Source: Sambucus nigra (taxonomy: Eukaryota; Streptophyta; Magnoliopsida; Dipsacales; Adoxaceae). Taken from it: 64,000 nt of DNA. The DNA lies in NCBI GenBank assembly GCA_949130495.1, contig OX422208.1:642528023-642592022 (forward strand). The letters are read 5' to 3'. Both the position numbers and the translations under genes were made by a program. The notes beneath the pieces were generated by a model. That model did not search any database and was not told the origin of the DNA. It worked only from the letters and a program-made list of their open reading frames with translations. Below are positions 23,165 to 34,691 of this stretch, piece after piece. The stretch's first letter is position 1. Each line of letters starts with the position of its first letter.

Positions 23165-23935
23165 AAACCATTCCTATCGATTTTCATAAAAAATGAAATC
23201 TATTTTCGTAAACACATCTGCGAGCTGCAAATCAATAGAAAGATAATTTATTTCTAATTCCTTAGTCTCCTCTAATTCGCGTATAAAATGATGTCTAATT
23301 TTTATATGTTTTGTTCACGAGTGTCGAACAAGATTTTTAGAGATATTGATCGCGCTTTGATTATCACAATAGAGATCAAGTTGGTCTTCTTGAATGCCAT
23401 AATCATTTAGCATTTGCTTAAGCCAAAGTAATTGGGCACAACAACTACCAGCAGCTATGTATTCAGATTCAGCTGTAGATAAGGAAGTGCAGTTTTGTTT
23501 CTTACTACTCCATCCTACCAAATTGTTACCAATATAGTAACACGCTCCTGATGTGCTCTTACTATCATCAGTACACCCTTACCAATCATCATCAGTGTTT
23601 CCTATTATAGTACTAGGGGTATCATTTGTGTACCAAAGTCCCAAATTTAAAGTGTCTTTTATGTATTTAATGATTCTTTTCACATATACTAAGTGTCTCT
23701 CTTTAGGATTATTTTGATAATGGGCACACATGCAAACTGCGTACATAATATAAGGACGCGAGGCAGTAAGGTATAGTAAACTACCTATCATACTACGATA
23801 TAAAGTAGGATCTATGGATTTTTTACTCTCATCTTTAGATAATTTGACTGTAGTACTCATGGGAGTTTTAGCTTCTTTGGCACTTTGAAGATCGAATTTT
23901 TTGACACTATCTAAAGCATATTTCGATTGCGACAC
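23165..23935 (-). pseudogene. pol: SIRE-like RNase H region
   Basis: Two minus-strand frames. The first (23935-23579) has SMIGSLLYLTASRP and YVKRIIKYIKDT, the connection between reverse transcriptase and RNase H. The second (23521-23315) has WSSKKQNCTSLSTAESEYIAA and LYCDNQSAINISKN, the RNase H active-site region with E of AESE and D of CDN. A stop after GNTDDDW (about 23578) separates them, and another follows HS near 23315. Coding similarity continues to about 23165. RNase H would remove RNA from the RNA/DNA hybrid, but this copy is dead. Confidence 0.88.
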
Positions 23936-24010
23936 AAATAAACCTTCAGAATTCTATTTGACTTGAAGACACAAGAAAAATTGCAACTCCCCCATAAGAG
24001 ACATTTGAAA

Positions 24011-24283
24011 TTATTTATCCATGATTTCAGAAAATGATTTAACTTCTGAAGGGGAAGTGGATTCGAAAATGATATCATCGACATAAACTTGAGCTATAAT
24101 GATATCTTTGCCAAAATGTCTGACAAAAAGGGTTTGATCATTTTCTCCTCTCTTAAAACCTTTATCTAAGAGAAAGTTGGAAAGACGCTCATACCAGGAT
24201 CTTGGCTCTTGTTTCAGACCATACAACGCCTTTTTAAGACGATAAACATGATTTGGATACTGAGGTTCAATAAACCCTTTGGG
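24011..24283 (-). pseudogene. pol: SIRE-like reverse transcriptase, palm with YVDD
   Basis: The frame begins YGLKQEPRSWYERL (the usual 'LYGLKQAPRAWYERL') and reaches AQVYVDDIIF, with the catalytic YVDD about residues 48-51. It ends at a stop after EIMDK. Further homology (QFFLCLQVK) follows after the stop towards RNase H. Joined in function to the frame 25237-24284 but separated by a stop at about 24282. Confidence 0.9.
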
Positions 24284-25237
24284 TTATTCAACATAGGTCT
24301 CTTCATTCAAGATTCCATTTAAAAAGGCTGACTTAACATCCATTTGGTACAGCGTAAAATGAAAGTAACAAGCTATGGCATAGAGAAGGAGAACAGATTC
24401 TAAGCGAGTAACAGGAGCAAATATCTCGTTAAAATCTATTCCTTCAATTTGAGAATATACTTGAGCCACAAATCTGGCTTTATTTCTAATAATTATCCCA
24501 CTTTCATCAGATTTATTTTTAAATATCCAACATGTGCCAATAACCTTTTTATGATCAGGCCTAGGTACAAGATACCAAACATCATGAATGACAAATTGAA
24601 TAAGTTCTTCCTGTATGGAAGAAATCCATTGTGGGTCATTCAATGCCTCATTTACATTCTTTGGTTCCACAAGGGAAACAAAACATGCAAATTTAGCATA
24701 GTTTCTTAATTGAGATCTTGTATGTACAGGCTCATAAGGGTTACCAATAACGTTATCTATGGGATGATCTTTAGAAACCCAGTTAGGTAATTCAGGTGTC
24801 TCAATTGGTAAAGAATCATCTATTTCTGGAGAGTCATTTTCTAAAACAATTTCAGACTCTTCCACAATAGTTGGTTCTCCAGTCTTACTCTCAACAGTAA
24901 TGTCACTCACAATAACGTTTATGGATTTCATTAAGGTCTTTGTGGGAAGATTATAGACACGGTATGCTCTACTGTCAGGTGAATATCCTAGGAAGATAGC
25001 TTTATCTCCATGAGTCTCAAATTTGGATAAGTGTTCTATATCTTTGCAGACATGACAAGTACAACCAAAATTTCTAATGTATTTAAGATTGGGCTTCTTC
25101 CCATACCATAGTTTGTAAGGAGTTTGTTTAGAATTATTCCTAAGATAGACCCTATTAATAATGTGACGCGCAGTACAAATTGATTCTACCCAAAAATATT
25201 TAGGTAAACAGTTGTCATGGATCATAACGCGTGCCAT
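24284..25237 (-). pseudogene. pol: SIRE-like integrase C-terminus and reverse transcriptase N-terminus
   Basis: This is the longest frame in the window (317 codons). It starts inside integrase (ARVMIHDNCLPKYFWVESI; then PYKLWYGKKPNLKYIRNFG and the AIFLGYSPDSRAYRVYN block), passes an acidic linker, and enters reverse transcriptase (WISSIQEELIQF, GTCWIFKNKSDESG, KARFVAQ, IFAPVTRLESV, YQMDVKSAFLNG with the first catalytic Asp). It ends at a stop after NEETYVE. The order integrase-reverse transcriptase is diagnostic of Ty1/Copia. It is truncated by stops on both sides. Confidence 0.93.
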
Positions 25238-26140
25238 CTCTTGAAGGGTACGATTCTTTCGCTCAGCAATTCCATTTTGTTGAGGAGTTAAGGAGCACTA
25301 AACTCATGTTTGTAACCATTATAGTCACAATACTCTATAATACATGTATCTATGAATTCTCCTCCTATATCCCTACGAATTCTATTTACTTGAGTGTCCT
25401 TCTCATTTTTTATACGTAGTAAGATTTTCAAAAACGTTCTGAAAGTGTCTGACTTTTGTTTTAAGAAGGCTACTTAAGTATACCTGGTGAAGTCATCAAC
25501 CATAACTAAAATGTAACTGTGTCCACAGAGATTAACAGTATGAGAAGGACCCATTAGATCCATATAGCTGAGCTCCAAGGGTTTAGAGGTAAGGATATCT
25601 TTAACTCTCTTATGAGGTGCCTCAATAATTTTTCCTTCTGGACATGATCCACAGATAATGTTAGAGATAGGTTTGATTTTTGGAATTCCTCTAATTATTT
25701 CTTGTGATGACAATCTACTAGGACTATCGTAATTTATGTGACCCATTCTATTATACCATATTTCATTGTCATATATTCTGGAAACGTTACAGGTTTCAGT
25801 ACTATTCATGACAGTATAAAAATTGTCAGGAGTCCTGTATCCTGTAATTATGCACTCACCTTTTTCATTTAAAATCTTGCAATTATTCTTTGAAAAGGTG
25901 ACAGTATGATTTGAGTCACAAAATTGCGAGATGCTAAATAGATTAGCCTTAAGACCTTTTACTAGAAGAACATTTTCAAGCACAGGCATTCCTTCTTCTT
26001 TGAGTGTTCCTTTGACAATGATTTGAGATGAAAAAGCCATCATCAAAAATAACTTTTTCTCCAGCAAAGATGGTTTTGTCTAAAGTTTTGTATCATCCCC
26101 AGTCATATGTTTTGAGCACCTAGAGTCTAAATAACAACCA
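25238..26140 (-). pseudogene. pol: SIRE-like protease end and integrase core
   Basis: A protease motif DSRCSKHMTGD (about 26131-26099) carries Arg where DSG is expected. After a stop and frameshift comes a frame 26067-25474: LKANLFSISQFCD, then the integrase zinc-binding domain (WYNRMGHIN...CGSCPEGK), and LELSYMDLMGPS with the first catalytic Asp, then VMVDDFTRYT. A frameshift region (25470-25238) still shows the downstream integrase core, including NGIAERKNRTLQEM read across the break. Multiple lesions; inactive. Confidence 0.88.
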
Positions 26141-26874
26141 GAAGAGGTGTGTTCAGATTTTAAAGCATTAATCACAATATTACACTTCATCTGGGCAATA
26201 GCTCATCTTTTCTAACACAAATAACTCTTATTTTCCGCATATTTGCTCTCATTTGATAAAACTTGCGAGCATTAGATTTTTGTTGAAAAATGTTTTGCGC
26301 TTGGATTTGAGTTTTATGGAGGATATGAGCATTTGGTTTAGAAACGTTCTTAGGAAACCTTATTTTAAATGATCTTTTAGGTTTGGTCTTTCTCTTTCTA
26401 TAGTTAGAGTTTTTGTCTGGTTGTCTGGCAGAACATAATCTCCAAGAGTAGTTAAAGTTTTGGTATAAAGGAGTATTACAGACAGGATTAACTAAACGTC
26501 TAGAGTAGCAACCTTCAAAAGAATGTTCGAATATGTCACATTAAGAGCAATACAGATTGCTTGAAGAAGGTATCTCCTTAGGAAAGTCTCTAAACATAGG
26601 TTTCATGGAATTTTAATTTTAAACCTTATTCCTAGGGAGTACAGTTTGAAGCGCAGAATCACTATTCCTAATAGGAGGGCAAACGTATTTAGCCTTAGGT
26701 GGACTTTCACACTTAGAGTTACTTGATTCCCCAATATCCAACTTTTGATGTTTTTTATCAAACTCATTTTTAGTGAATGAAAATCTGGACATGTTTCCAT
26801 AGGTCTTTTGCCACCTGACACAAACTTGATCGATTCAAAGTTTTTAATTTGTTTCTTTAAATTTAGGCAAAATC
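26141..26874 (-). pseudogene. Gag-pol junction with a second, broken zinc knuckle
   Basis: No long frame. At about 26551-26508 the minus strand reads a CX2CX4HX4C pattern (YCS-stop-CDIFEHSFEGC), a second knuckle of the kind found after the coiled coil in SIRE-type gag, interrupted by TAA. Lys-rich sequence lies around it. Confidence 0.65.
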
Positions 26875-27740
26875 CTATGCGGTTCGATCATCAGGATTAG
26901 TTTTTGAATCAGCAACAAAATCATCAAAACAATTAGAATTATTTTCAAACTTAGCAGATTTTTTTAAAACAGTTGCTATCTTTTCTTTGGCTTGTTCCAA
27001 TTCTAATAATGTCCCTTTATACTTTTTCTCCAGACGTTCATTTGTTTCAATCAAATCTTTCAATTTTTGATCAAAAATTTTGACTTCATTTTGATGAGTT
27101 AGACATTGGGAAGTGTACTCTCCAGCATTAAGTTTAACCATTAGACTTAGGTCTTCTAGTTTCTTAGTGAAATCTTTCACTATCTTCTAGTCTAGATATT
27201 TTCTTAAGAGTTTTGGAATAAAGTGTGTGAACATCAGGAAGGTCTTCAGTGCCCGAATTACTAAGTGTAGTGTGTGAAGTGACCCCTAATGATTCAATTC
27301 TTGAACTCACACACACATTGACATCATCATTATCGCTTTCCCTTTGACTCACACACCCCGCTGTAGAACTAGTAATGTTCTCAGAAACTAAAGCATCTAA
27401 ACCAATAGCAACATAATTCATAACAACAGAAGTAGATCTACTAGCATCATTCTCATACTTAGGCAGAGGTATATCATCATTATAGATTATCTTAGCAAAG
27501 AAAGACTTGCAAGGATAAAAAACATTAGATGACTCAGGTTCCTCATTATCAGAGTCACTTGAATCATCCCAGGTCTTGCAAATGTTGGCCCTAGTATGTT
27601 TATGGGTAGTGTTCAAGTTAACTCTACAGTCTTGTGCTATATGACCCAATTTTCCACATCTAAAAACATTCAATATTCTTAAAGTCTTTGTAAGGTCTCG
27701 TATGAATGTCCTTGTGATGTTTGTCTTGACCTTTCTCATG
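26875..27740 (-). pseudogene. gag: Gag C-terminal part, upper copy (knuckle, acidic region, coiled coil)
   Basis: Frame 27739-27164 has RCGKLGHIAQDC, then an acidic stretch. Frame 27180-26875 continues as a long heptad-rich helix (FTKKLEDLSLMVKL...NERLEKKYKGTLLELEQ). A short deletion near 27185 shifts the frame between them. The first Cys of the knuckle lies in another frame because of one extra A near 27661. It matches the lower copy (9739-10310) until the lower copy breaks off. Confidence 0.85.
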
Positions 27741-28636
27741 AGGTTTGTGATTAGACTGAGTTGGATAATATGGCTTGCCTTGTCTGGTTGCCATTTTATT
27801 TCTAAATTTCACAATTTTCTTAAACAGCTTTGACATCAAGGCAATCTGATTATCCAAACTATCTATATCACATTCCTCATCAGAATCATTATTGGGAATG
27901 CTAAGCTCGGTCTTATCAGTTTAGAGGAGAAACTCAAATTGGAGCTAGTTTGTTTCATATGGGACTGGGTTAATTATTTCTTGAATTCTAGTTCCATTTC
28001 CAAAGTTCTCAGTTTACTACTGGGTAATTCAGGAGTGAGATTTTGATCACTTATTTCATCAATAGCATATCTTTTGTCATTAAATTTCTGTGGTAATGAC
28101 CATAGAATTTTTGAGAAAATTTCATTTATGTCATAAGTTATCCCATTAGAGTGTAATTTTGTCACAATGTCAGTTAATTTCATGTAGAAGTCATCAAAAG
28201 ATTCAGAGTCTGGCATAATTAAAGAGTTATACTTTTGGATAAGCATCTGTGTTTTAGCAGCCTTAACTCTAGTGTCTCCTTCATGTGCAGTAACTAGTGT
28301 GTCCTAAGCTTCCTTAGAAGTGGTACAAAATGAGATCCTCTTAAACTCATGTTCATTTATAGACATAAAAATAACATTCTTACCTTTGTTATTGTTTCGA
28401 GAGGCTTACTTCTCTTCTTGAGTGAATTCACTTAATACTTTCTTAATCCTCTCATTACTTCCTTCAGTGGCTAGTTTTGTAGGATAAGTATATCCATTTT
28501 CAACAATGTCCCAGACATCATCTCCCAAGGTTCCTTGTATGAAATCAACCATCCTTACTTTCCAGTAAGAAAAGTTGTTTCCATCAAATAGAGGAGGTCT
28601 GGTCAAGTTACCAAATATTTCATTTTTCTCGTCCAT
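27660..28636 (-). pseudogene. gag: Gag N-terminal and UBN2 domains, upper copy
   Basis: ATG at 28636: MDEKNEIFGNLTRPPLFDG, YWKVRMVDFIQGTLGDDVWD, with a stop after TQEEK (28406). Then 28246-27974 (SESFDDFYMKLTDIVTKL, KILWSLPQKFNDKRYAIDE) and 27857-27660 (basic region up to NIECF of the knuckle). It shows the uninterrupted ATAAG target of the solo LTR present in the lower copy. Confidence 0.88.
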
Positions 28637-28694
28637 TGTTTGATTTTAAGAAAACAATTTTAGAAACACAAGATCTTTAAACTAAATTTTCCAT

Positions 28695-28706
28695 GCTCTG
28701 ATACCA
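28695..28706 (-). promoter_or_regulatory. Primer-binding site of the SIRE-like element
   Basis: Minus strand TGGTATCAGAGC, a perfect complement of the initiator-Met tRNA 3' end, 2 nt from the LTR. Confidence 0.92.
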
Positions 28707-28708
28707 AT

Positions 28709-30714
28709 TGAAAAACTATCCCTTAAGTCATTTAATTCAAGATTAAACTATCTAAGTAACTCCAAACTATTTTTTGGGGCAACTCTTTTCCTTAAATCAG
28801 ACTGATTAACCACAAGATGTGTTTAATAAAAAAATGTACAAGATATGTTCAAGATTATGTAACTAGTTTTGAAACACAAAACTAAAAGAGTTTATATCAG
28901 CACACCAACAAGAATGAGATAAGGAGATTTAGGAAGATTAATTACACACAGATTTTAACGTGGTAAAACCGCACCCAGCTGAGGAAACATCCACGGTGAC
29001 TTCTAAGTCACAAACCAAAAAATCCATTAAAACCAAAATATACAAGTAATAAGCTATTTAACACACATGCAAACAAAACAGATGTATACAAGCTTAGAAT
29101 ATGTACCCACTGGAATTGTTCTAACTTCTCTGTAGTTTAGATGTTGATGTTGCTTTCTTAGCTTGCTAACTTCTCAACACTTTGTTTCAGCTTTACGTCG
29201 ACTCTTGAAGATTCAAGATCTTATACCCAACACTTCTTGTGTTGTAATGTGACAAGTGTTTGTGAAAGTGATCTAACAGATGCATGCTCACACGTACACT
29301 TATTTATACAAACAAGTCCTATCAAATTACAGAAAGATCTAAATGAATAAGTTTTTCAGTTTCTCTCTTCTTTAGAAACAAAGAACTTTCTTGATCTTTA
29401 AACTAACCCAGAATCTAAGGTTACCTTTCTCGAAAGACGATTCAAGGTCTTAATCAATTTCAGAGGGTTTTGAAAATATTTTTGAAATTAAAAACCACCG
29501 ATTGCGATTCCAACTATATTAGAAGTCTTGTTTTATAAGAACTAGAAACATAAAGGAAATTTGTTGATTCTCGAGTTGTGAAAAGTATTTACAGAAAAGT
29601 AATCAATAAATACTATTTCTCAAGATGATAAATGTAACAAAATGCAGTTCTAAGTGTAATATAACATAATAAAGCAAGATCTACAATTTCTATAAAGAAG
29701 AAACATAGATCAAACTGAAATGCTTAAGTTGGTTATAAGATCTGAAACTCAGAGGATTCAAACCACGAACAACCTTCAACCACTACCAAAAATAACTCTC
29801 AAACACTCAGATTTCGTTTTGGTGTAAACTGATTTTGGAAAAATAAGTTTAGGGTTTGAAACTAGGTTTGGTTTTGTTTGGACGAGTTAATGTTTCTTTC
29901 TCTCTCTGGTTTTTTTCTCTTTTTTCTTCTTCTCTCTCTCTCTTATCTCTTTTCTCTCAGTTTAGACGAACTGGCAAAAGTTTTCAAATGTTGTGGTTAA
30001 GCCTCCTTTTATAATAGGCATGGAAGGATCGAGAACAACTGATCAAATCCAAAGGCTGAGATTTGGTCTTGAGGGTTTGATGAAGATCCAACGTTTTAAT
30101 ATAAGCGTGATTTAAACGTCCTCTGATTGGTATAGATCGGGTTTACTGGGATTGGAATAAAATACATACAGACCATTGATTAACTAAATCCAAGGGCTGA
30201 GAATTCGTACAGGTTCTGAGTGTACAAACAAACACAAATCTGGTCGACGTAACAATGGTAGGTGTAAGCCTATGATTCACCCAAACGCGCGTGTTTTCAA
30301 AATAAATTCTCAGACACCCTGAAGGCTCAAGCGCTTTCAGATTCTACCCAACCAAACTTTCAGGTAAGAAATGATAAAACTAGAAATTACAGAATGACCC
30401 CAAAAGTTTTAAAACCCAACTTTTAAATTCTAAAAAATCATTTAAAATTTCCCAAAAATTATTAAAAGAAAAATTGAAAGGGAATTAATACACACAACTC
30501 ACACACAAGAAAATAATGCAATATATAAAATCTATGCAATCCTAGTGTGTGTGATTGAGATTTTACCTTCAAATGAAATAAGTGAGGCATCATGAGAAGA
30601 ATCTGAGGCACTATGGTATCTAAGGAATGGGACACAAATTTTGTCATAAATTCCGAACTAGATGAGAACTTATACACTGTAGACTTAAGTGAGTCAAAAG
30701 TATAAGGTGCTTCA
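28709..30714 (-). repeat. 5' LTR of the SIRE-like composite (2,006 bp)
   Basis: Minus strand TGAAGCACC...TAGTTTTTCA. It is homologous to 13448-15433 with scattered differences (about 4 in the first 77 bp inspected). The outer edge abuts AATGT of the 168-bp array. Confidence 0.92.
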
Positions 30715-30966
30715 AATGTAACTCGTAGGAACTGACAGCATAGTCACGGGGCTCCCAGTTTGAGAATATGATAATAATTTGAAAATATCTAGATTAAGCT
30801 TAAAAACAAGCCATTAGAGGGGAAAACCCAAGCCATCCCCCAAGCGGTCCCGTAAGAGGAACTAACGCCTCGTAAAAGACTAATGTAACTGTTATGAACT
30901 GACCTCGTAGTCACGACACCCGAAACTTCCAGTTTGAGAATATAACAATAATTGTAACTCGTATAT
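30715..30966. repeat. 168-bp tandem repeat array, right part
   Basis: This resumes with AATGTAACTCG, repeating the AATGT at 9343-9347. The distance from landmark 9259 to the cut (89 bp) plus that from 30720 to the next landmark at 30799 (79 bp) is exactly 168. About one further, more diverged unit follows before the array fades. Confidence 0.9.
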
Positions 30967-31464
30967 GCAATTTTTTAGTTTGAATACGATTTTTTTTAAA
31001 AATTACTTAGTTACTAATATCATATCTTTTTTGTGTCCTATTTTTTTCCAGGATAACATTCAATCGCTACCTTTTATCCATGCGGAACTCACATAAAAGT
31101 CAATGGTTTATAACGAGGGGATTATTTATTTAGTGTCGTTAATATTCATGATTCTATTTTTTATGTTATGGTTGTGCAGGCTTTAATTGTTTTATTGTTT
31201 ACTTTTATGGAAGTGCAGGCTTTAGTAATTTTATTATTAACTTTTATGGCCGTGCAGGCTTTATATTGGCAGGTTTTGTATTAGCGTGTTTTGGAATGAT
31301 CAGAATTTTGAGGAAACTTTGCCCAATTTTTTTAATCTGGGAACTGTTAACTCTAGTAATATTTTCTTGATTTACTTTTGCAAATAATAAATATTTTTCC
31401 TACCAGATTTGGAATTTGCAGATTTTCTAGATTTTTTTCCAAATATTGTTTTTTTTATTAATTA
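30967..31464. other. CACTA right-side non-coding DNA with ~40-bp repeats
   Basis: AT-rich. A unit containing GTGCAGGCTTTA recurs at 31173, 31213 and 31252 (spacing 40 and 39 bp), with 'ttttattNttaacttttatgg' between copies. An AG-ended polypyrimidine tract (about 31042-31053) looks like a 3' splice site. No coding region recognised. Confidence 0.6.
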
Positions 31465-31801
31465 AAAAATTTGGCACGATTTTAAACAGTGCCAAAATCA
31501 TAACAAATTATAAATTTTGAGTACGCTTATAAAACAATCTGGCACGCTTTATAACCGTGCCAAAATTGTGCCAGAGAATAAAAAATTTGGCACGGTTTTA
31601 ACCCGTGCCAAAAGCATGGCAGATTTAATATCTAGCATGGTTTAAAAATGTACCAAAAGCGTGCTAGATTAAAATATGACACGGTTTAAAAGCGTGACAG
31701 ATTGGAAAATATGGCACAGTTTCAAACCGTGCCAGAAAATCTGGCACCCCTGATTCTGGCACGGTTTTAAACCGTGCCAGATTCCTATTTTTGGTGCAAT
31801 T
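31465..31801. repeat. CACTA right subterminal repeats and terminus
   Basis: About ten copies of GGCACGGTTTTAAACC-like units in both orientations. One at 31756-31780 is a perfect palindrome with 12-bp arms around one base. The terminus TTTTTGGTGCAATT corresponds to an eroded TTTTTGGTGTAGTG. Confidence 0.8.
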
Positions 31802-32658
31802 TAGTCTTCCGTATCGTTCAATGGGAAAATAAAGTGGATAATTATATTGCAACATCAAATGAGATGTAGTTACATGGAGTAGATGCAAAAACTCTAACCA
31901 AAATCATTGTCCCATTAGGACAAAATAACTTCGGCATAAAATAAATTTACACGCCAGAAGTATGAAAAACCTATAAGTCCCAAGTACTTGACTCCCTAAT
32001 AGTGGAGGTCAAATAAAATCATGCACAAATAATGCTCTAGAAGAGGTTATACATAATGCTCCAAAAGAGGTTATTAACAAAAGATCTAGTTTATCTAAAA
32101 CCTAAGTAGAGGTTATTGTCTATGAAAATACACAAGTCCCTTAAGAAACTATAAAGCCCCTGAAGTTGGCAAAGGTACCTAATATCAAATGAAATATATA
32201 TGTTTTATAAATATAAAAGAGAAAAGTGGGATCACCAAATATGAGCATTAATGTTATAATTATATATGTTTTAGATACAGAAATAAAAGGGCAATGATGA
32301 TACAAATCAACATATTATAAATGAATATGGACAAAGAATATATTGTTAAAAAATAAGAAAATGCCATGATGGCACAAGTCGAGCCTCTTAATATATGTGG
32401 TATATTTGGAGCTGTAGTAGAAACCCCAAAAGATATTACCTTAAAGGTTATGAATGGGTGTATATAAGAATGTGAAGTATTTAAACACACTAAAAAGTGC
32501 ATGATCTATGGCACAAGTTTTCTTGAAGAAATCAAAATCCATTATATATGAACTTACCATCCCGTTACAACCATAAATACTTTTAAGATATTTGACTAGC
32601 TTAGCAGCTTTAGAAATATACTATATGAGACTCGTGAATACTATAACTGCTTATATAT
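31802..32658 (+). pseudogene. pol: Copia-A integrase/reverse transcriptase remnant
   Basis: Degraded translation. RIVQWENKVDNYI resembles the 'RIIHLQNLADQLP' block after integrase, and a repeated NA(P/L)EEV-like stretch lies at about 32025-32085. From about 32400, VVETPKDI..., MIYGTSF and TYHPVTTINTFKIF line up with the Copia reverse-transcriptase start (KARLVAQGFSQ...ETYSPVMDAITFRYL). Stops are frequent. The Tekay-like element 2 is inserted in the LY codons of the expected 'TAYLYGSLD' block. Confidence 0.6.
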
Positions 32659-32996
32659 TGTAATACCCCGTGACTTTGGGGCTGAGAAATTAGATTTTCG
32701 GGAGAAATAAAATTTATTTAAATTGGAAGAATTTTAAAAGTTGGAAATTGAAGTCCAAAATTTAGGACATTATAAAGTATTTCGGATTATGATTCTGAGT
32801 GTGCCATTGATTTCGGATGGGTCGAGATAGTCAAAATCATTGTCCTTGGGTTTTATTTCGGGTTTCGAAATATTTTTAAGTTAGTTTGACTCGAATTGGA
32901 GTAAACGAGTTATTTAAAGTGTGTATTATCATTTAAAACTAGGACTTATGTTTTAAAGGCTTAAGAGGCTTACGGATAAGCCATTCTCATTTGTGA

Positions 32997-32998
32997 TA

Positions 32999-33038
<40 letters not shown>

Positions 33039-33050
33039 AGAAAGGAAGAG
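32997..33050. repeat. (GAAA)n microsatellite
   Basis: About 11 GAAA units, then purine-rich DNA. The 3' LTR has a shorter, interrupted run at 38628-38662. Confidence 0.9.
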
Positions 33051-33408
33051 AGAGGAGAAAAAGCTTGGAGATTCCGTCCCGTACGCGATCTCGGCTCAAC
33101 CTCTATAATTTCAAGGCAAGTGTTTAATATTGCTAAATAACTCATCTGTGTATTATATTTCATAATTGTGGGCAAAAGAATTGGATTTTGGGTATTTATA
33201 TCAAAACCTAGATTTTGGGTATTTCAATTTTGCATTTGATGTTCATACTTGGGTTTAAGGGTTTATAACTTGATGGGATTGGATATAGGATGATTTTTGG
33301 ATGTTAGAATTATATTTGGGTTGAAGGATGAAGGGAAGAAGATGATTTATGGGGTTCAAAATTCGTGGGTTTTGTACAGAAGAAGAAAGCTTCGAAGTTC
33401 TGTAGACC

Positions 33409-33611
33409 CGAATCGATTCGCCCCCTAAGGGAATCGATTCGGCTTAGGAAAAAGTGTCAGGTCTGCATGACCAAATCGATTCGAACCCAAGGCAAAACGA
33501 TTTGGCCTGTGACAGACTACCAGGTCCTTTGGACCGAATCGATTCACAGATGGGGAGAATCGATTCGCCGTTGAGACCAAATCGATTCGGGCTAGGACGA
33601 ATCGATTCGGA
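33409..33611. repeat. Cluster of AATCGATT palindromes in element 2 5' LTR
   Basis: Eight copies of the 12-mer CGAATCGATTCG or one- to three-base variants in ~200 bp. The 3' LTR holds six (39033-39190). Frames through this cluster encode repetitive ESIR or NRF peptides and are not genes. Confidence 0.85.
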
Positions 33612-34585
33612 AACAGGGTTGTTTTGTGGAGTTTTTCTAGAATGATTTCTACCCCTTTTTGATTGGGTTTATCGATATAGGACCTTCTTATATGATGCAA
33701 GAGATATATTTTGGAGACTTATATGGGGTTTCTCATATGATATGATGGTGGGGACATATCGGACCACTTTGGAAACATACACACGTACGTATAGGAGTTT
33801 TATTCCATTTCAACTGGGCTTCTCGATTTGGAACTTATTCATGTTATGCGAGAGTTACGCTTTGCAGTTTATTTGAGGTCTCTCACATGTTATGATCGTA
33901 GGGACTTATCGGAATAGTTTGGGAATATATATATGCATTGGAGCTATGTATCGTGGTAGTGGGAAGCCTCATTAGGGATGTAAGTTCTATTTAGAGGTCA
34001 TAAGTGAGATTAGATATGACGTGAGGTTTAGGACTCTTTGAGAGATGAGCGAGGGTATGGTGTGAAATTGCAGGCCGAGATTTGTGCCGAATCCTTATAG
34101 CGATAGGATTCTATTTAAGATATGATCGATAAAAAATGAGAGAGAGTGGTCACATATCCTTAGTGATGCTAAACTCAGGTAACAAATCGTTAAGGTGGTA
34201 ATGTTTAAGGTTCATAATGAGCCATTGAGCGATAATCTAAAATGAGAGTGATTTAACGTATTGCCGACCAATAGTTGTGTGCATACTTATTGTCGGAATT
34301 ATTACGAGATATCGATGTGCTTTCGGATATAGATGGGATGTGTAGTGATTGTCACATACATTAAACTTTGGGGCGATAACCTTAATGTTGAATATATTGA
34401 AAGACTATTCATATCATAGGGGTGATGGATGAATATCCTTCAAGTGAGGGATCGTATTTATATAACGAATTAAGTTAATATGCTTGGAGTGACAGCTAGT
34501 ATAATGAGGACTACGTACATATTTAGCCAAGTTTATAAATCTCATACATACGAACGAGAGATAGTGTGTATATATGTGTACATGT

Positions 34586-34691
<106 letters not shown>

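Larger units (their letters stand above)
9348..30714 (-). mobile_element. SIRE-like Copia composite: LTR-internal-LTR-partial internal
   Basis: Read on the minus strand: 5' LTR (30714-28709), PBS, gag, protease, integrase, reverse transcriptase, RNase H, PPT, second LTR (15433-13448), then a second PBS and gag, broken off near 9739, and a foreign terminal segment to 9348. The 5-bp duplication AATGT and the exact restoration of the 168-bp phase show that the whole block entered as one unit or grew inside one insertion. Gag N-terminal sequence (LTRPPLFDGNNFSYWKVRM) and the RNase H block (LYCDNQSAINISKN) fit the SIRE/Maximus lineage. Without its nested elements it is ~11.9 kb. Confidence 0.85.
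6619..31801. mobile_element. Non-autonomous CACTA (En/Spm-type) transposon
   Basis: The left end starts CACTACACCAAAAAT. The right end, read inverted, is AATTGCACCAAAAAT, with the outer bases eroded. The flanking 3-bp repeat is TAA against TAG. Both ends carry clustered subterminal repeats of the type GGCACGGTTTTAAACC in direct and inverted order, as is typical of CACTA transposase-binding regions. Without the 21.4 kb Copia composite the element is ~3.8 kb. It lies inside the Copia-A pol region, whose degraded coding resumes at 31802. No CACTA transposase was found. Confidence 0.8.

Noticed and set aside
33365..33700. Overlapping frames giving repeated ESIR / NRF peptides
   Set aside because: They are produced by the AATCGATT palindrome cluster, which reads open in several frames on both strands.
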